Source: Frankiales bacterium (GTDB taxonomy: Bacteria; Actinomycetota; Actinomycetes; Mycobacteriales; SCTD01). From it: a DNA stretch of 9,803 nucleotides. Where the stretch lies: assembly GCA_025966295.1 (NCBI GenBank), contig JAOPVD010000007.1:1-9803 (forward strand), in the 5' to 3' direction. This document shows, piece after piece, positions 1 to 6,220 of the stretch. The position numbers and the translations under genes were made by a program. The notes beneath the pieces are model-generated. The model had not been told where the DNA came from. It ran no database searches and saw only the letters and a list, made by a program, of their open reading frames with translations. How positions within the stretch are numbered: position 1 is the first letter of the stretch; each line of letters begins with the position of its first letter.

Positions 1-43
1 GCTGGGCCGTGGCGGCCCCCGCCGGCCCCGGTCCGGCGTGCTC

Positions 44-139
44 GACCTCTAACTTCCCGGTGATCCACGGAACGGGCGGCCACGTTTCGGCCCGGCAGAT
101 GTGGGCGCCGGTTCCGTGGATCACCGGAAGTTAGGGGTC
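44..139. repeat. Long inverted repeat behind the dehalogenase gene
   Basis: The left arm (44-73) and right arm (111-139) are reverse complements over about 29-30 bases, with one single-base gap and one mismatch. A 37-base spacer separates them. The right arm reaches into the stop codon of the dehalogenase gene (138-140), so its transcript would enter the hairpin directly after translation ends. No T-run follows, so a classical intrinsic terminator is not shown; U-tract-less hairpins are common in actinobacteria. The length and near identity of the arms also suit a dispersed intergenic repeat (REP- or MITE-like). A plus-strand gene could end at the TAA at 50-52, inside the left arm, but too little is visible to call it. 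Confidence 0.75.
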
Positions 140-1037
140 AGAGGGCGCCGAGGGATCGCATCCAGGCGACGATGACGGTGGCGAGCTCGGGGCCGCGGTC
201 CTCCTGGAGGAAGTGGCCGCCGCCGACGATGGTGGTGTGCGGCTGCCCGGCGGCGCCGGGGATCTTGCTGATCAGCATCCGCTCGCCACCGGCGGTGATC
301 GGGTCGGAGTCGGAGAAGGCGCACAGGAACGGCTTGTCCCAGCGCGCCAGAACCTCCCACGCCCGCTGGCACGCCGGCGTCGCCGGGTTGTCGGCGTCCT
401 GCGGGATGAGGTCGGGGAAGGCGCGGGCGCCGTTCTTGTACGCCGGGTCCGGGAACGGCGCGTCGTAGGCGGCCGTCACCTCGGCGGGCATCGGGTCCAC
501 GACCGCCGCGCTGACCAGGAAGCCGATCGGCAGGTCCTCGGTGCGGGCCACGAAGTCACGGAACCGCCACCAGGCGTCCGGCAGCCGGTGCCGGCCGTCG
601 GGCAGCCCGGTGTTGGCGGCCACGATCCGGGCGAAGCGGTCCGGGTGCTCGGCGGCGAGCCGGAGCCCCAGCAGCCCGCCCCAGTCCTGGCCGACCAGGG
701 TGATGTCGGTGAGGTCGAGGGCGTCGAGCAGCACCGAGCGCAGCCACTCGACGTGCCCGGCGTAGCTGTAGTCCTCGACGGCGGCGGGCTTGTCCGAGCG
801 GCCGAAGCCGATCAGGTCCGGCGCCACCACCCGGCAGCCGGCCTCCAGCAGCACCGGGATCAGCTTGCGGTACAGGAACGACCAGGACGGTTCGCCGTGC
901 AGCAGCAGCACCACCGGGCCGCTGCCCTCGTCGAGGTAGGCCATCCGCAGCCCGTCCGAGGTCTGCGCGTAGCGCGGCTCCCAGGGGAAGTCGGGGACCG
1001 CGGCGAAGGCCGCGTCAGGGGTGCGCAGGACGTCCAT
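138..1037 (-). CDS. Haloalkane dehalogenase, subfamily I (DhlA/DhmA-like)
   Basis: A 299-residue alpha/beta hydrolase, the usual length for haloalkane dehalogenases, which hydrolyse the carbon-halogen bond of haloalkanes to alcohol plus halide in the cytoplasm. The catalytic set is visible: HGEP at 47-50 (oxyanion region, with Glu49 typical of subfamily I), nucleophile Asp118 in GQDWGG with halide-binding Trp119, cap-domain Trp156/157 as second halide ligand, acid Asp245 in SDSDP, and base His275 in GGGHFLQ. The start is the ATG at 1037, because MDVLRTPD is the typical beginning of this family; the frame stays open far upstream over the neighbouring methyltransferase gene but that part is not homologous. 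It lies 11 bases behind the methyltransferase gene, so it is probably the last gene of a leftward operon. The ribosome binding site is weak (AGG about 10 bases upstream). The natural substrate cannot be told from sequence. Confidence 0.9.
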   Translation of the reverse strand: MDVLRTPDAAFAAVPDFPWEPRYAQTSDGLRMAYLDEGSGPVVLLLHGEPSWSFLYRKLIPVLLEAGCRVVAPDLIGFGRSDKPAAVEDYSYAGHVEWLRSVLLDALDLTDITLVGQDWGGLLGLRLAAEHPDRFARIVAANTGLPDGRHRLPDAWWRFRDFVARTEDLPIGFLVSAAVVDPMPAEVTAAYDAPFPDPAYKNGARAFPDLIPQDADNPATPACQRAWEVLARWDKPFLCAFSDSDPITAGGERMLISKIPGAAGQPHTTIVGGGHFLQEDRGPELATVIVAWMRSLGAL

Positions 1038-1048
1038 GACCGGCGAAC

Positions 1049-1777
1049 CTAGCGCTGCAGCACCCACAACCGGGTGACGAACGGCTCGAGGACCTGACCG
1101 TCGGGGAACGCCGCCAGCAGGTCCGCCCGGCAGCCGGCGACGAAGCCCTCGACGTCCGGCAGCGCCTGCACGTAGGACTTCGAGCGCAGCCAGCGCTCGT
1201 AGAGCTCCAGCGACAGGGTCCGCTCCCAGTCGATCTCGCGCGGCGGCGCGCCGGTGAACCAGGGCGCCAGCTGGGCGCGGTAGTCGACCTCGCGGTAGCC
1301 GCGGCGGTAGCTCGGGTTGCCCGCCTCGAGCCGGTCCTGCTGGGCGTCCCACCAGGCGCCCTCGGCCCGCACCTCGTTCCACCACAGCAGCAGCCGGCCG
1401 CCCGGGCGCAGCACCCGGGCCACCTCGGCCGGCGCGGCCGGCGCCGAGGTCCAGTGCCACATCTGCGCGCCGCAGACGGTGTCGAAGGCCGCGTCGCCGA
1501 ACGGCAGCGCCTCGGCCGCGCAGACCACCCCGGGCGCAGCGTGCTTGGCCAGCCCGCGGGCCAGCATCCGCGGCCCGAGGTCGGTGACCACCAGCGACCG
1601 GGCGCGGCCGGCCAGCTCCTGCGAGGCGATCCCGGTGCCGGCCCCGAGCTCCAGCACGTCGCCGAGCGTCGGCAGCGCGTCGTACAGGGCAGTGGGGTAG
1701 CGCGGCCGGGCCGCGTCGTAGTCGTCGACCAGGTCCTCGAACGCCGTCGGGCTGCCCGGCCGGGCTAGGTCGGCCAC
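1049..1777 (-). CDS. Class I SAM-dependent methyltransferase (type 11 family)
   Basis: A 242-residue Rossmann-fold methyltransferase. Motif I is VLELGAGTG at 41-49, the acidic residue ending strand 2 is Asp66, AEALPF at 88-93 matches the SAM adenine-binding stretch, and LRPGGRLLLW at 123-132 is the strand-5 motif. It transfers a methyl group from SAM to an unknown acceptor. The N-terminal YDAARPRYP (20-28) is common in UbiE/type 11 enzymes of unassigned substrate. The best start is GTG at 1777, which overlaps the end of the upstream isomerase gene by 13 bases and suggests translational coupling; the same frame runs on upstream without homology. Because the upstream gene carries a premature TAG, polarity could lower expression of this gene. 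The fold is clear; the substrate is not. Confidence 0.85.
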   Translation of the reverse strand: MADLARPGSPTAFEDLVDDYDAARPRYPTALYDALPTLGDVLELGAGTGIASQELAGRARSLVVTDLGPRMLARGLAKHAAPGVVCAAEALPFGDAAFDTVCGAQMWHWTSAPAAPAEVARVLRPGGRLLLWWNEVRAEGAWWDAQQDRLEAGNPSYRRGYREVDYRAQLAPWFTGAPPREIDWERTLSLELYERWLRSKSYVQALPDVEGFVAGCRADLLAAFPDGQVLEPFVTRLWVLQR

Positions 1778-2604
1778 GCGTCCGCCGGCGCGGCCAGGTT
1801 GAGCCGGGTGAAGGCCAGCGCCTCGGCCAGGTCGGCTTCCCGCTCGTACCGGTCCTCGCAGCTGCGGTTGTTGACCTCGACGACCACCAGGCCGTCGAAG
1901 CGGTCGGCGGCGAGGCCCTCGAGCAGCTCGGCGCACGGCTGGTCGCCGCGACCCGGGATCAGGTGCTCGTCGCGGGCCGAGCCGCGGCCGTCGGCGATGT
2001 GCACGTGGGTCAGCCGGTCGCCCATCGCGCGGCGCAGCTCCAGCGCGTCGGACCGCGACACCGAGGTGTGCGACAGGTCGAGGGTGAAGTCGCGGAAGGC
2101 CTCGCCGGTCGGGTCCCAGTCCAGCCCGTACGGCGAGACCTCCCGGCCGCGGGCGCGCAGCGGGAACATGTTCTCCACCGCGAACCGCACCTCGGTCTCG
2201 GACGCCATCTGCTGGATGCCGCCGACGAACTGCCGGACGTAGTCCCGCTGCCAGCGGAACGGCGGGTGCACGACCACCGCCTCGGCGCCGAGCTCCTCGG
2301 CCGCCTCCTTGGCCTAGACCAGCTTGATCCACGGGTCGGTGCCCCACACCCGCTGGGTGATCACCAGGCACGGCGCGTGGATCGCGAGGATCTCCACCTC
2401 GTGGTAGTCACGCAGCCGCTTCAGCGCGTCGATGTCCTGCGACACCGGGTCGGTCCAGACCATCACCTCGACGCCGTCGTAGCCCAGCCGGGCCGCGATC
2501 TCGAAGGCGTTGGCGGTCGACTCCGGGTAGACCGACGCCGTCGCGAGCGCCACGCGGGCGGTCGGGACGAGGACCGGGCTGGCACCGGTCGGGGCATCGG
2601 TCAT
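1765..2604 (-). pseudogene. Sugar phosphate isomerase/epimerase, interrupted by in-frame TAG
   Basis: Together the two halves make a complete 279-codon member of the xylose isomerase-like TIM-barrel family (AP endonuclease family 2 fold). They are in the same frame, separated only by TAG at codon 97 (2314-2316). The first half ends in GTDPWIKLV; the second continues AKEAAEELGAEAVVVHPPFRWQRDY, the expected family continuation, so only one codon is abnormal (CAG to TAG would be a single transition). The likely metal and catalytic residues all lie after the stop: His113, Glu144 (VENMF), Asp176 and His179 (LDLSH), His200/His202 and Asp205 (HVHIAD), Glu243 (VVVEVN). The N-terminal 96-residue product would therefore be inactive. 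Re-initiation at GTG codon 110 (2277), downstream of an AAGGAGG just after the stop, could yield a C-terminal fragment lacking the first barrel strands. The cause may be a true nonsense mutation, a sequencing error, or readthrough. Confidence 0.8.
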
Positions 2605-2614
2605 CGTGCGGCTG

Positions 2615-2620
2615 AGCGTA
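2615..2620 (-). promoter_or_regulatory. Possible -10 element for the leftward operon
   Basis: On the minus strand TACGCT fits the actinobacterial TANNNT -10 pattern and lies 10 bases before the ATG at 2604. Transcription would begin about 4 bases before the start codon, leaving almost no leader. No -35 element or Shine-Dalgarno sequence is evident. Confidence 0.35.
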
Positions 2621-2645
2621 CGGCCAGCGGGCGCCGCACTCCGGT

Positions 2646-2651
2646 TAGGCT
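2646..2651 (+). promoter_or_regulatory. -10-like element TAGGCT before leader ORF and YkgJ-like gene
   Basis: TAGGCT fits TANNNT. A start about 7-8 bases downstream would fall at 2658-2659, on the first base of a GTG codon and of a 17-bp palindrome. No convincing -35 hexamer is seen. It is spaced from its GTG just as the similar element at 6318 is from the SDR start. Confidence 0.45.
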
Positions 2652-2658
2652 CGCAAAC

Positions 2659-2675
2659 GTGGTCGGGCCGACCAC
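2659..2675. promoter_or_regulatory. 17-bp palindrome, operator-like
   Basis: GTGGTCGG-G-CCGACCAC is a perfect inverted repeat with 8-base arms around one central base. It starts at the predicted transcription start of the YkgJ-like gene. The TGGTC...GACCA half-sites resemble operators of GntR/FadR-type repressors, but no regulator gene lies in the window. In RNA it could also fold as a 6-bp stem with a 5-base loop at the very 5' end of the message. Confidence 0.4.
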
Positions 2676-2703
2676 TGACCCCCTTGTCGTGAAGGTGCCG
2701 TGA
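2659..2703 (+). CDS. Putative 14-codon leader ORF coupled to the YkgJ-like gene
   Basis: GTG at 2659 opens a 14-codon frame (VVGPTTDPLVVKVP) that ends in TGA at 2701-2703. This stop overlaps the GTG start of the next gene (2700-2702) in the four-base GTGA arrangement typical of translational coupling. The leader start would coincide with the 5' end of a transcript from the TAGGCT element, so it would be leaderless. The GAAGG (2691-2695) that could serve as Shine-Dalgarno for the downstream gene lies inside the leader. Against it: the ORF is very short, so chance is possible, and its start codon is in a palindrome that may fold or be an operator. Confidence 0.3.
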   Translation: MVGPTTDPLVVKVP

Positions 2704-3482
2704 AGACCCAGATCGATCTCGGGATGCCTCGCCTGCGCGAGGTCGACCCCGACTTCCCCCGTGACTTCGTCGAGTTCGTCGACCCGTCCGACCCGTCCCA
2801 GCTGGTCAAGGCCGACCTGACCTGGCTGATGTCGTCGTGGACCTGCATCTTCGGGGCCGGCTGCCACGGCGTCATCGAGGGCCGCGCCGATGACGGCTGC
2901 TGCAGCCACGGCGCGTTCTACAGCGACGACGATGACGAGAAGCGCGTCAAGAAGTACGCGAAGATGCTCAAGCGCAAGGACTGGCAGTACGCCGAGCTCG
3001 GCCGCGAGGAGGGCTTCTCGGTCGTCGACGAGCTCGACGGCGAGCCGGCCCGCAAGACCCGCACGGTCGACGGCGCCTGCATTTTCCTCAACCGCCCCGG
3101 TTTCCCCGGGGGCGAGGGCTGCTCGCTGCACGCGCTGGCGCGCCGGAGCGGGCTGCACCCGCTCGACACGAAGCCCGACGTCTGCTGGCAGCTGCCGGTC
3201 CGGCGGCTGCAGGAGGTCGTGGAGCGGCCGGACGAGACCACCGTGACGGTGACGACCCTGGGCGAGTTCGACCGGCGCGGCTGGGGGCCCGGCGGCGAGG
3301 ACCTGCACTGGTGGTGCACGGGGGCGCCGGAGGCGCACGTGGGCGCCGACCCGGTCGTGGTGTCCTACGGCCCGGAGCTCACCGCTCTGATCGGGCCGGC
3401 CGCCTACGCCGAGCTGGTGCGGCTGTGCAGCGAGCGCACCGGCCTGCCGCTGCACCCCGCCACCGTGGCCGCGCGGGCCTGA
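2700..3482 (+). CDS. Cysteine-rich YkgJ-like (CxxCxxCC family) protein
   Basis: A 260-residue protein with a cysteine layout recalling the YkgJ/UPF0153 family of predicted metal- or Fe-S-binding proteins: DGCCSHG at 65-71 (Cys67, Cys68), ACIFL at 126-130 (Cys127), GCSLH at 140-144 (Cys141, His144) and DVCWQLP at 160-166 (Cys162). Extra cysteines occur at 49 and 55 (WTCIFGAGCHG), 206 and 243. An acidic run (DDDDE, 76-80) and a basic stretch (KRVKKYAKMLKRK, 81-93) follow the first cluster. There is no signal peptide or membrane segment, so it is probably cytoplasmic. The start is the GTG at 2700, the only in-frame start after the TGA at 2676-2678; GAAGG stands 4 bases upstream. It converges on gpmA with one base between stops. 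Family assignment is from motif pattern; the function, perhaps redox or metal handling, is unknown. Confidence 0.75.
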   Translation: MKTQIDLGMPRLREVDPDFPRDFVEFVDPSDPSQLVKADLTWLMSSWTCIFGAGCHGVIEGRADDGCCSHGAFYSDDDDEKRVKKYAKMLKRKDWQYAELGREEGFSVVDELDGEPARKTRTVDGACIFLNRPGFPGGEGCSLHALARRSGLHPLDTKPDVCWQLPVRRLQEVVERPDETTVTVTTLGEFDRRGWGPGGEDLHWWCTGAPEAHVGADPVVVSYGPELTALIGPAAYAELVRLCSERTGLPLHPATVAARA

Positions 3483-3483
3483 C

Positions 3484-4227
3484 TCAGCGGCCCTGGTTGG
3501 CGACCGCGGCCGCAGCGGCCGCGGCGGCCTCCGGGTCCAGGTAGGTGCCGCCCTTGACGATCGGCTGCAGGTCGTCGTCGAGGTCGTAGCGCAGCGGCTG
3601 GCCGGTCGGGATGTTGAGGCCGACGACCTCGTCCTCCGTGAGCCCGTCGAGGTGCTTCACCAGCGCGCGCAGCGAGTTGCCGTGCGCCGCGACCAGGACG
3701 GTCTCGCCAGCCCGCAGGTCCGGCACGATCTGGTCGTACCAGTAGGGCAGCAGCCGGACGACGACGTCGGCCAGGCACTCGGTGCGCGGCACCAGGTCCT
3801 TGGCCAGCTTGGCGTAGCGGAGGTCGCTGGCGTTGTCCCACTCCGAGCCGGGCTCGATCGGCGGCGGCGGCACGCTGTAGGACCGGCGCCAGAGCGTGAA
3901 CTGCTCCTCGCCGTAGGTCTCCAGCGTCTGCTTCTTGTCCTTGCCCTGCAGCGCGCCGTAGTGCCGCTCGTTGAGGCGCCAGTGCCGCTTGACCGGCACC
4001 CAGGAGCGCCCGCAGGCCTCCAGCGCGATGTTCGCCGTCCGGATCGCGCGGGTCAGCAGCGAGGTGTGGAGCACCGTCGGGAGCAGGTCGGCCTTGAGGA
4101 GCTCCAGCCCCCCGAGCCGGGCCTGGTCCTCACCGAGCCCGGTGAGGTCGACGTCCACCCAACCGGTGAACAGGTTCTTGGAGTTCCACTCGCTCTCGCC
4201 GTGACGGAGCAGGACAAGGGTCGCCAT
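3484..4227 (-). CDS. gpmA: 2,3-bisphosphoglycerate-dependent phosphoglycerate mutase
   Basis: A 247-residue enzyme, the standard length, interconverting 3- and 2-phosphoglycerate in glycolysis and gluconeogenesis. The phosphohistidine motif is LVLLRHGES (Arg8, His9), followed by Arg60 in LLTRAIRT, Glu87 in NERHYGALQG and His182 in AAHGNS. These match the E. coli GpmA residues with an offset of two. The C-terminal tail carries a run of eight alanines, DPE(A)8VANQGR. The ATG at 4227 is chosen because MATLVLLRHG is the canonical beginning; 36 in-frame residues upstream are unrelated. It lies 29 bases behind the ybjN-type gene without an obvious promoter between, so it is probably cotranscribed with it, as in other actinobacteria, where mshA, ybjN and gpm cluster. 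Its last codons contain a perfect 21-bp palindrome. Confidence 0.95.
   Translation of the reverse strand: MATLVLLRHGESEWNSKNLFTGWVDVDLTGLGEDQARLGGLELLKADLLPTVLHTSLLTRAIRTANIALEACGRSWVPVKRHWRLNERHYGALQGKDKKQTLETYGEEQFTLWRRSYSVPPPPIEPGSEWDNASDLRYAKLAKDLVPRTECLADVVVRLLPYWYDQIVPDLRAGETVLVAAHGNSLRALVKHLDGLTEDEVVGLNIPTGQPLRYDLDDDLQPIVKGGTYLDPEAAAAAAAAVANQGR
3504..3524. terminator. Perfect 21-bp GC palindrome at the gpmA/YkgJ-like convergent end
   Basis: CCGCGGCCGC-A-GCGGCCGCGG has 10-base arms around one central base. It lies inside the gpmA poly-alanine tail, 22 bases beyond the stop of the rightward YkgJ-like gene. The two stops are one base apart, so no terminator fits between the genes; this hairpin could end the rightward message. 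Alternatively it is a by-product of GCC/GCG alanine codons. No T-run follows. Confidence 0.35.
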
Positions 4228-4256
4228 GGCCCAGATCTTGCCGTACGCCCTGCGGC

Positions 4257-4745
4257 TCAGGCCTCCGGGGCGGCGAACCGGGCGAAGGCCTGCAGGTTGG
4301 CGGTGGATTCCCCGCGCTTCTGGCGCCACTCCCACTCGCGCTTGATGGAGCTGGCGAACCCGATCTCGAGCAGCAGGTCAAAACTCTCGTCGGCGTACTG
4401 CAGCACCGAGCCCAGGATCCGGTCGACGTCGGCCGGCGTGACGCACGACAGCGGCAGCCGCCCGACCAGGTACACGTCGCCGGCCTGGTCCAGCGCGAAC
4501 GACACCGCGAACGACTTGGCGTTGCGGCGCAGCAGGAACGCGTAGAACTCCTGGTGGTTCTCGTCCGGCTGGCGGCAGACGAACGCCTCCACCATGAGGC
4601 CGTGCTGGCCCACCACCAGCCAGCAGTTGGTGAACAGCTTGTGGGTGCCGGGGAGCTTGACGAAGAACTGCCCCGGCTGCGGCTCCGCGAAGTCGAGCTC
4701 CGCCTCCTCCAGCGCCGTGCGGATGACGTCAGCAGCCTCGCTCAT
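4257..4745 (-). CDS. YbjN domain protein
   Basis: A 162-residue protein of the YbjN family, whose fold resembles type III secretion chaperones. In actinobacteria it is almost always found beside mshA and gpm, but its biochemical role is unsettled. Family landmarks are KLFTNCWLVVGQHGLMVEAFVCRQPDEN (about 36-63), YAFLLRRN (68-75), FALDQAGDVYLVGRLPL (83-99), DRILGSVLQYAD (108-119) and FDLLLEIGF (122-130). There is no signal peptide, so it is expected in the cytoplasm. The start is the ATG at 4745. TAGGGT lies six bases before it (4752-4757) and there is no Shine-Dalgarno, so a leaderless transcript separate from mshA is likely; gpmA probably follows on the same message. Confidence 0.9.
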   Translation of the reverse strand: MSEAADVIRTALEEAELDFAEPQPGQFFVKLPGTHKLFTNCWLVVGQHGLMVEAFVCRQPDENHQEFYAFLLRRNAKSFAVSFALDQAGDVYLVGRLPLSCVTPADVDRILGSVLQYADESFDLLLEIGFASSIKREWEWRQKRGESTANLQAFARFAAPEA

Positions 4746-4751
4746 GCCCGC

Positions 4752-4757
4752 ACCCTA
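4752..4757 (-). promoter_or_regulatory. -10-like TAGGGT, leaderless ybjN start
   Basis: On the minus strand TAGGGT is followed by six bases and the ATG of the ybjN-type gene. A transcript from it would begin at or next to the A of ATG. No -35 hexamer is recognisable, and no Shine-Dalgarno is present. Confidence 0.5.
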
Positions 4758-4780
4758 AGTGCCGGTACGACGCCCGCCTC

Positions 4781-4919
4781 CCGCCGTACTCGGCTGGGGT
4801 CGTGGGCGGGTCCGCCGTACTTGTCCCCTCGTTCTGACCCGGGCCCGCCGACGCGCACGCTCACCGACGTCCGCGCGCCGTAAGTACGAGGGGACAAGCG
4901 CCGGTCGCGGCCGGTACGG
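4781..4919. repeat. mshA-ybjN intergenic repeats: 13-bp inverted repeat plus direct repeats
   Basis: The 198-base gap between mshA and the ybjN-type gene holds no convincing gene. It contains a perfect 13-base inverted repeat (CTTGTCCCCTCGT at 4820-4832 and its complement at 4886-4898) with a 53-base spacer. A direct repeat CCGCCGTACT occurs at 4781-4790 and 4812-4821, and GCCGGTACG occurs at 4761 and 4910. The inverted repeat begins about 46 bases past the mshA stop, so it could end the mshA message; the long spacer and the shared GTAC-containing units suit a dispersed intergenic repeat or a regulator-binding cluster equally well. Confidence 0.55.
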
Positions 4920-4943
4920 CGCCGCTGTCGGCCGGCGGTCTCG

Positions 4944-6212
4944 CTAGGAGGTGGCGGCCAGGGTGGCGGGGCTGAGCACGTCGCGGTAGGCGCCGAGCAG
5001 GCCCTGCGCGGTCCGGCCCCAGGAGTAGTGCGAGGCGTGCGCCACCGCACCGCGGCTGAGCTCGGCCCGCCGCTCCAGGCCGTGCCGCAGCGCGGCGGCC
5101 CAGGCCTCGGTGCCGTGGCCGTCGACGAGCAGGCCGCTCGCGCCGTCGCGCACGGTGGTGAGCAGGCCACCGACCCGGGCGGCGACGACGGGGGTGCCGC
5201 AGGCCTGCGCCTCGAGCGCCACCAGGCCGAACGACTCGTTGTGGGAGGGGACGGCCACCAGGTCCGCGGCGACATACCAGTCGCGCAGGCGGTCGGGGCC
5301 GGCGGGCGGCTCGAAGCGGACGGTCACGTCCAGCTTGGCGGCCAGGTCCTGCAGGTAGGTCGGGTGGTCGTACCCGGTGCCGCTGAGCCCTCCGACCACG
5401 GCCACCTGCAGACGGCCGGCGAGGGCGGGGTCCTGCTCCAGCAGCCGCTGGGCGGCATGGAGCAGGACGTCGGGCGCCTTCAGCGGTTGCAGGCGCCCGA
5501 CGAACAGCAGCAGCACCGCGTCCGGTGGGACACCCAGGCGGGTCCGGGCGGCGGAGGCCTCCCCGGGCCGGAAGTGCTCGAGGTCGACGCCGGGTGCGAC
5601 GGTGACGACGCGCTCGACGTCCGCGCCGTACAGGTGGACCAGGTCGCGGGCCTCCTGCGCGGTGTTGGCGACCAGGCTGTCGGCGGCGGCGATGACCTGC
5701 TCCTCACCGACCACGCGGCGCAGCGGCTCCGGGGTGTCGCCCTCGGCGAGCGCGCGGTTCTTCACCTTGGCGAGGGTGTGCGCGGTGTGCACCAGCGGCA
5801 CGCCCCAGCGCTCGGTGGCCAGCCAGCCGACCTGGCCGGACAGCCAGTAGTGCGAGTGCACGACGTCGAAGTAGCCGGCCTCGTGCTGGGCCTCCACCCG
5901 CAGCAGGCCGCTGGTGAGGGCGCACAGCTGCGAGGGCAGGTCCTCCTTCGACATCCCCTCGAAGGGGCCGGCGGTGAGGTGCCGGACCGTCACGCCGGGC
6001 GCCAGGTCGCAGACCGGCGGCAGGTCGGAGGAGGTGGCGCGGGTGAAGACCTCGACCTCGACGCCCAGCTGGGCCAGCCGCTTGGAGGTCTCGACGACGT
6101 AGACGTTCATGCCGCCCGCGTCCCCGGTGCCGGGCTGCTCGAGGGGCGAGGTGTGCACGGAGAGCACGGCGACCCGGCGTGGCCGGACGCTGCGCAGGAC
6201 GCCGACGGTCAC
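4944..6212 (-). CDS. mshA: D-inositol-3-phosphate glycosyltransferase MshA
   Basis: A 422-residue GT4-family retaining glycosyltransferase that joins UDP-GlcNAc to inositol phosphate, the first step of mycothiol synthesis. The N-terminal domain has the hallmark SVHTSPLEQPGTGDAGGMNVYV (about 18-39), with the inositol phosphate-binding region around it and DVVHSHYWLSGQ at 116-127. The C-terminal nucleotide-sugar domain has GRLQPLK (Arg240, Lys245), RFEPP, VPSHNESFGLVALEAQACGTPVV with the E-x7-E pair Glu326/Glu334, and GLLV. There are two possible GTG starts. The one at 6212 has AGGGAGG eight bases upstream, ideal spacing, while the one at 6221 overlaps that same sequence; 6212 is therefore preferred. 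It is divergent from the SDR gene, and the downstream ybjN-type gene seems to have its own promoter. Confidence 0.95.
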   Translation of the reverse strand: MTVGVLRSVRPRRVAVLSVHTSPLEQPGTGDAGGMNVYVVETSKRLAQLGVEVEVFTRATSSDLPPVCDLAPGVTVRHLTAGPFEGMSKEDLPSQLCALTSGLLRVEAQHEAGYFDVVHSHYWLSGQVGWLATERWGVPLVHTAHTLAKVKNRALAEGDTPEPLRRVVGEEQVIAAADSLVANTAQEARDLVHLYGADVERVVTVAPGVDLEHFRPGEASAARTRLGVPPDAVLLLFVGRLQPLKAPDVLLHAAQRLLEQDPALAGRLQVAVVGGLSGTGYDHPTYLQDLAAKLDVTVRFEPPAGPDRLRDWYVAADLVAVPSHNESFGLVALEAQACGTPVVAARVGGLLTTVRDGASGLLVDGHGTEAWAAALRHGLERRAELSRGAVAHASHYSWGRTAQGLLGAYRDVLSPATLAATS

Positions 6213-6220
6213 GGGCGTCA

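Noticed and set aside
1..43. 3' end of a plus-strand gene (TAA at 50-52)
   Set aside because: Only about 16 codons are visible and no motif can be recognised, so it cannot be told from chance.
138..1460. A 440-codon reading of the dehalogenase frame
   Set aside because: The extra N-terminal residues lie opposite the methyltransferase coding frame, are Arg/Gly/Ala-rich and non-homologous; the family start is the ATG at 1037.
2314..2316. Programmed amber recoding (pyrrolysine-type) of the isomerase TAG
   Set aside because: TAG is used as an ordinary stop for the SDR, methyltransferase-like, SsgA-like and SAM methyltransferase genes here, and nothing suggests an amber suppressor system; a nonsense mutation or sequence error is simpler.
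1049..2371. A 440-codon reading of the methyltransferase frame
   Set aside because: The upstream part overlaps the isomerase gene in another frame and has no domain; the GTG at 1777 fits the family.
2601..3455. Long minus-strand open frame opposite the YkgJ-like gene
   Set aside because: It is antisense to a gene with clear conserved motifs, and its composition is typical of GC-rich shadow frames.
4742..5275. Minus-strand frame across the mshA 3' end and intergenic repeats
   Set aside because: It overlaps mshA in another frame and is a low-complexity Ser/Pro/Arg translation without conserved features.
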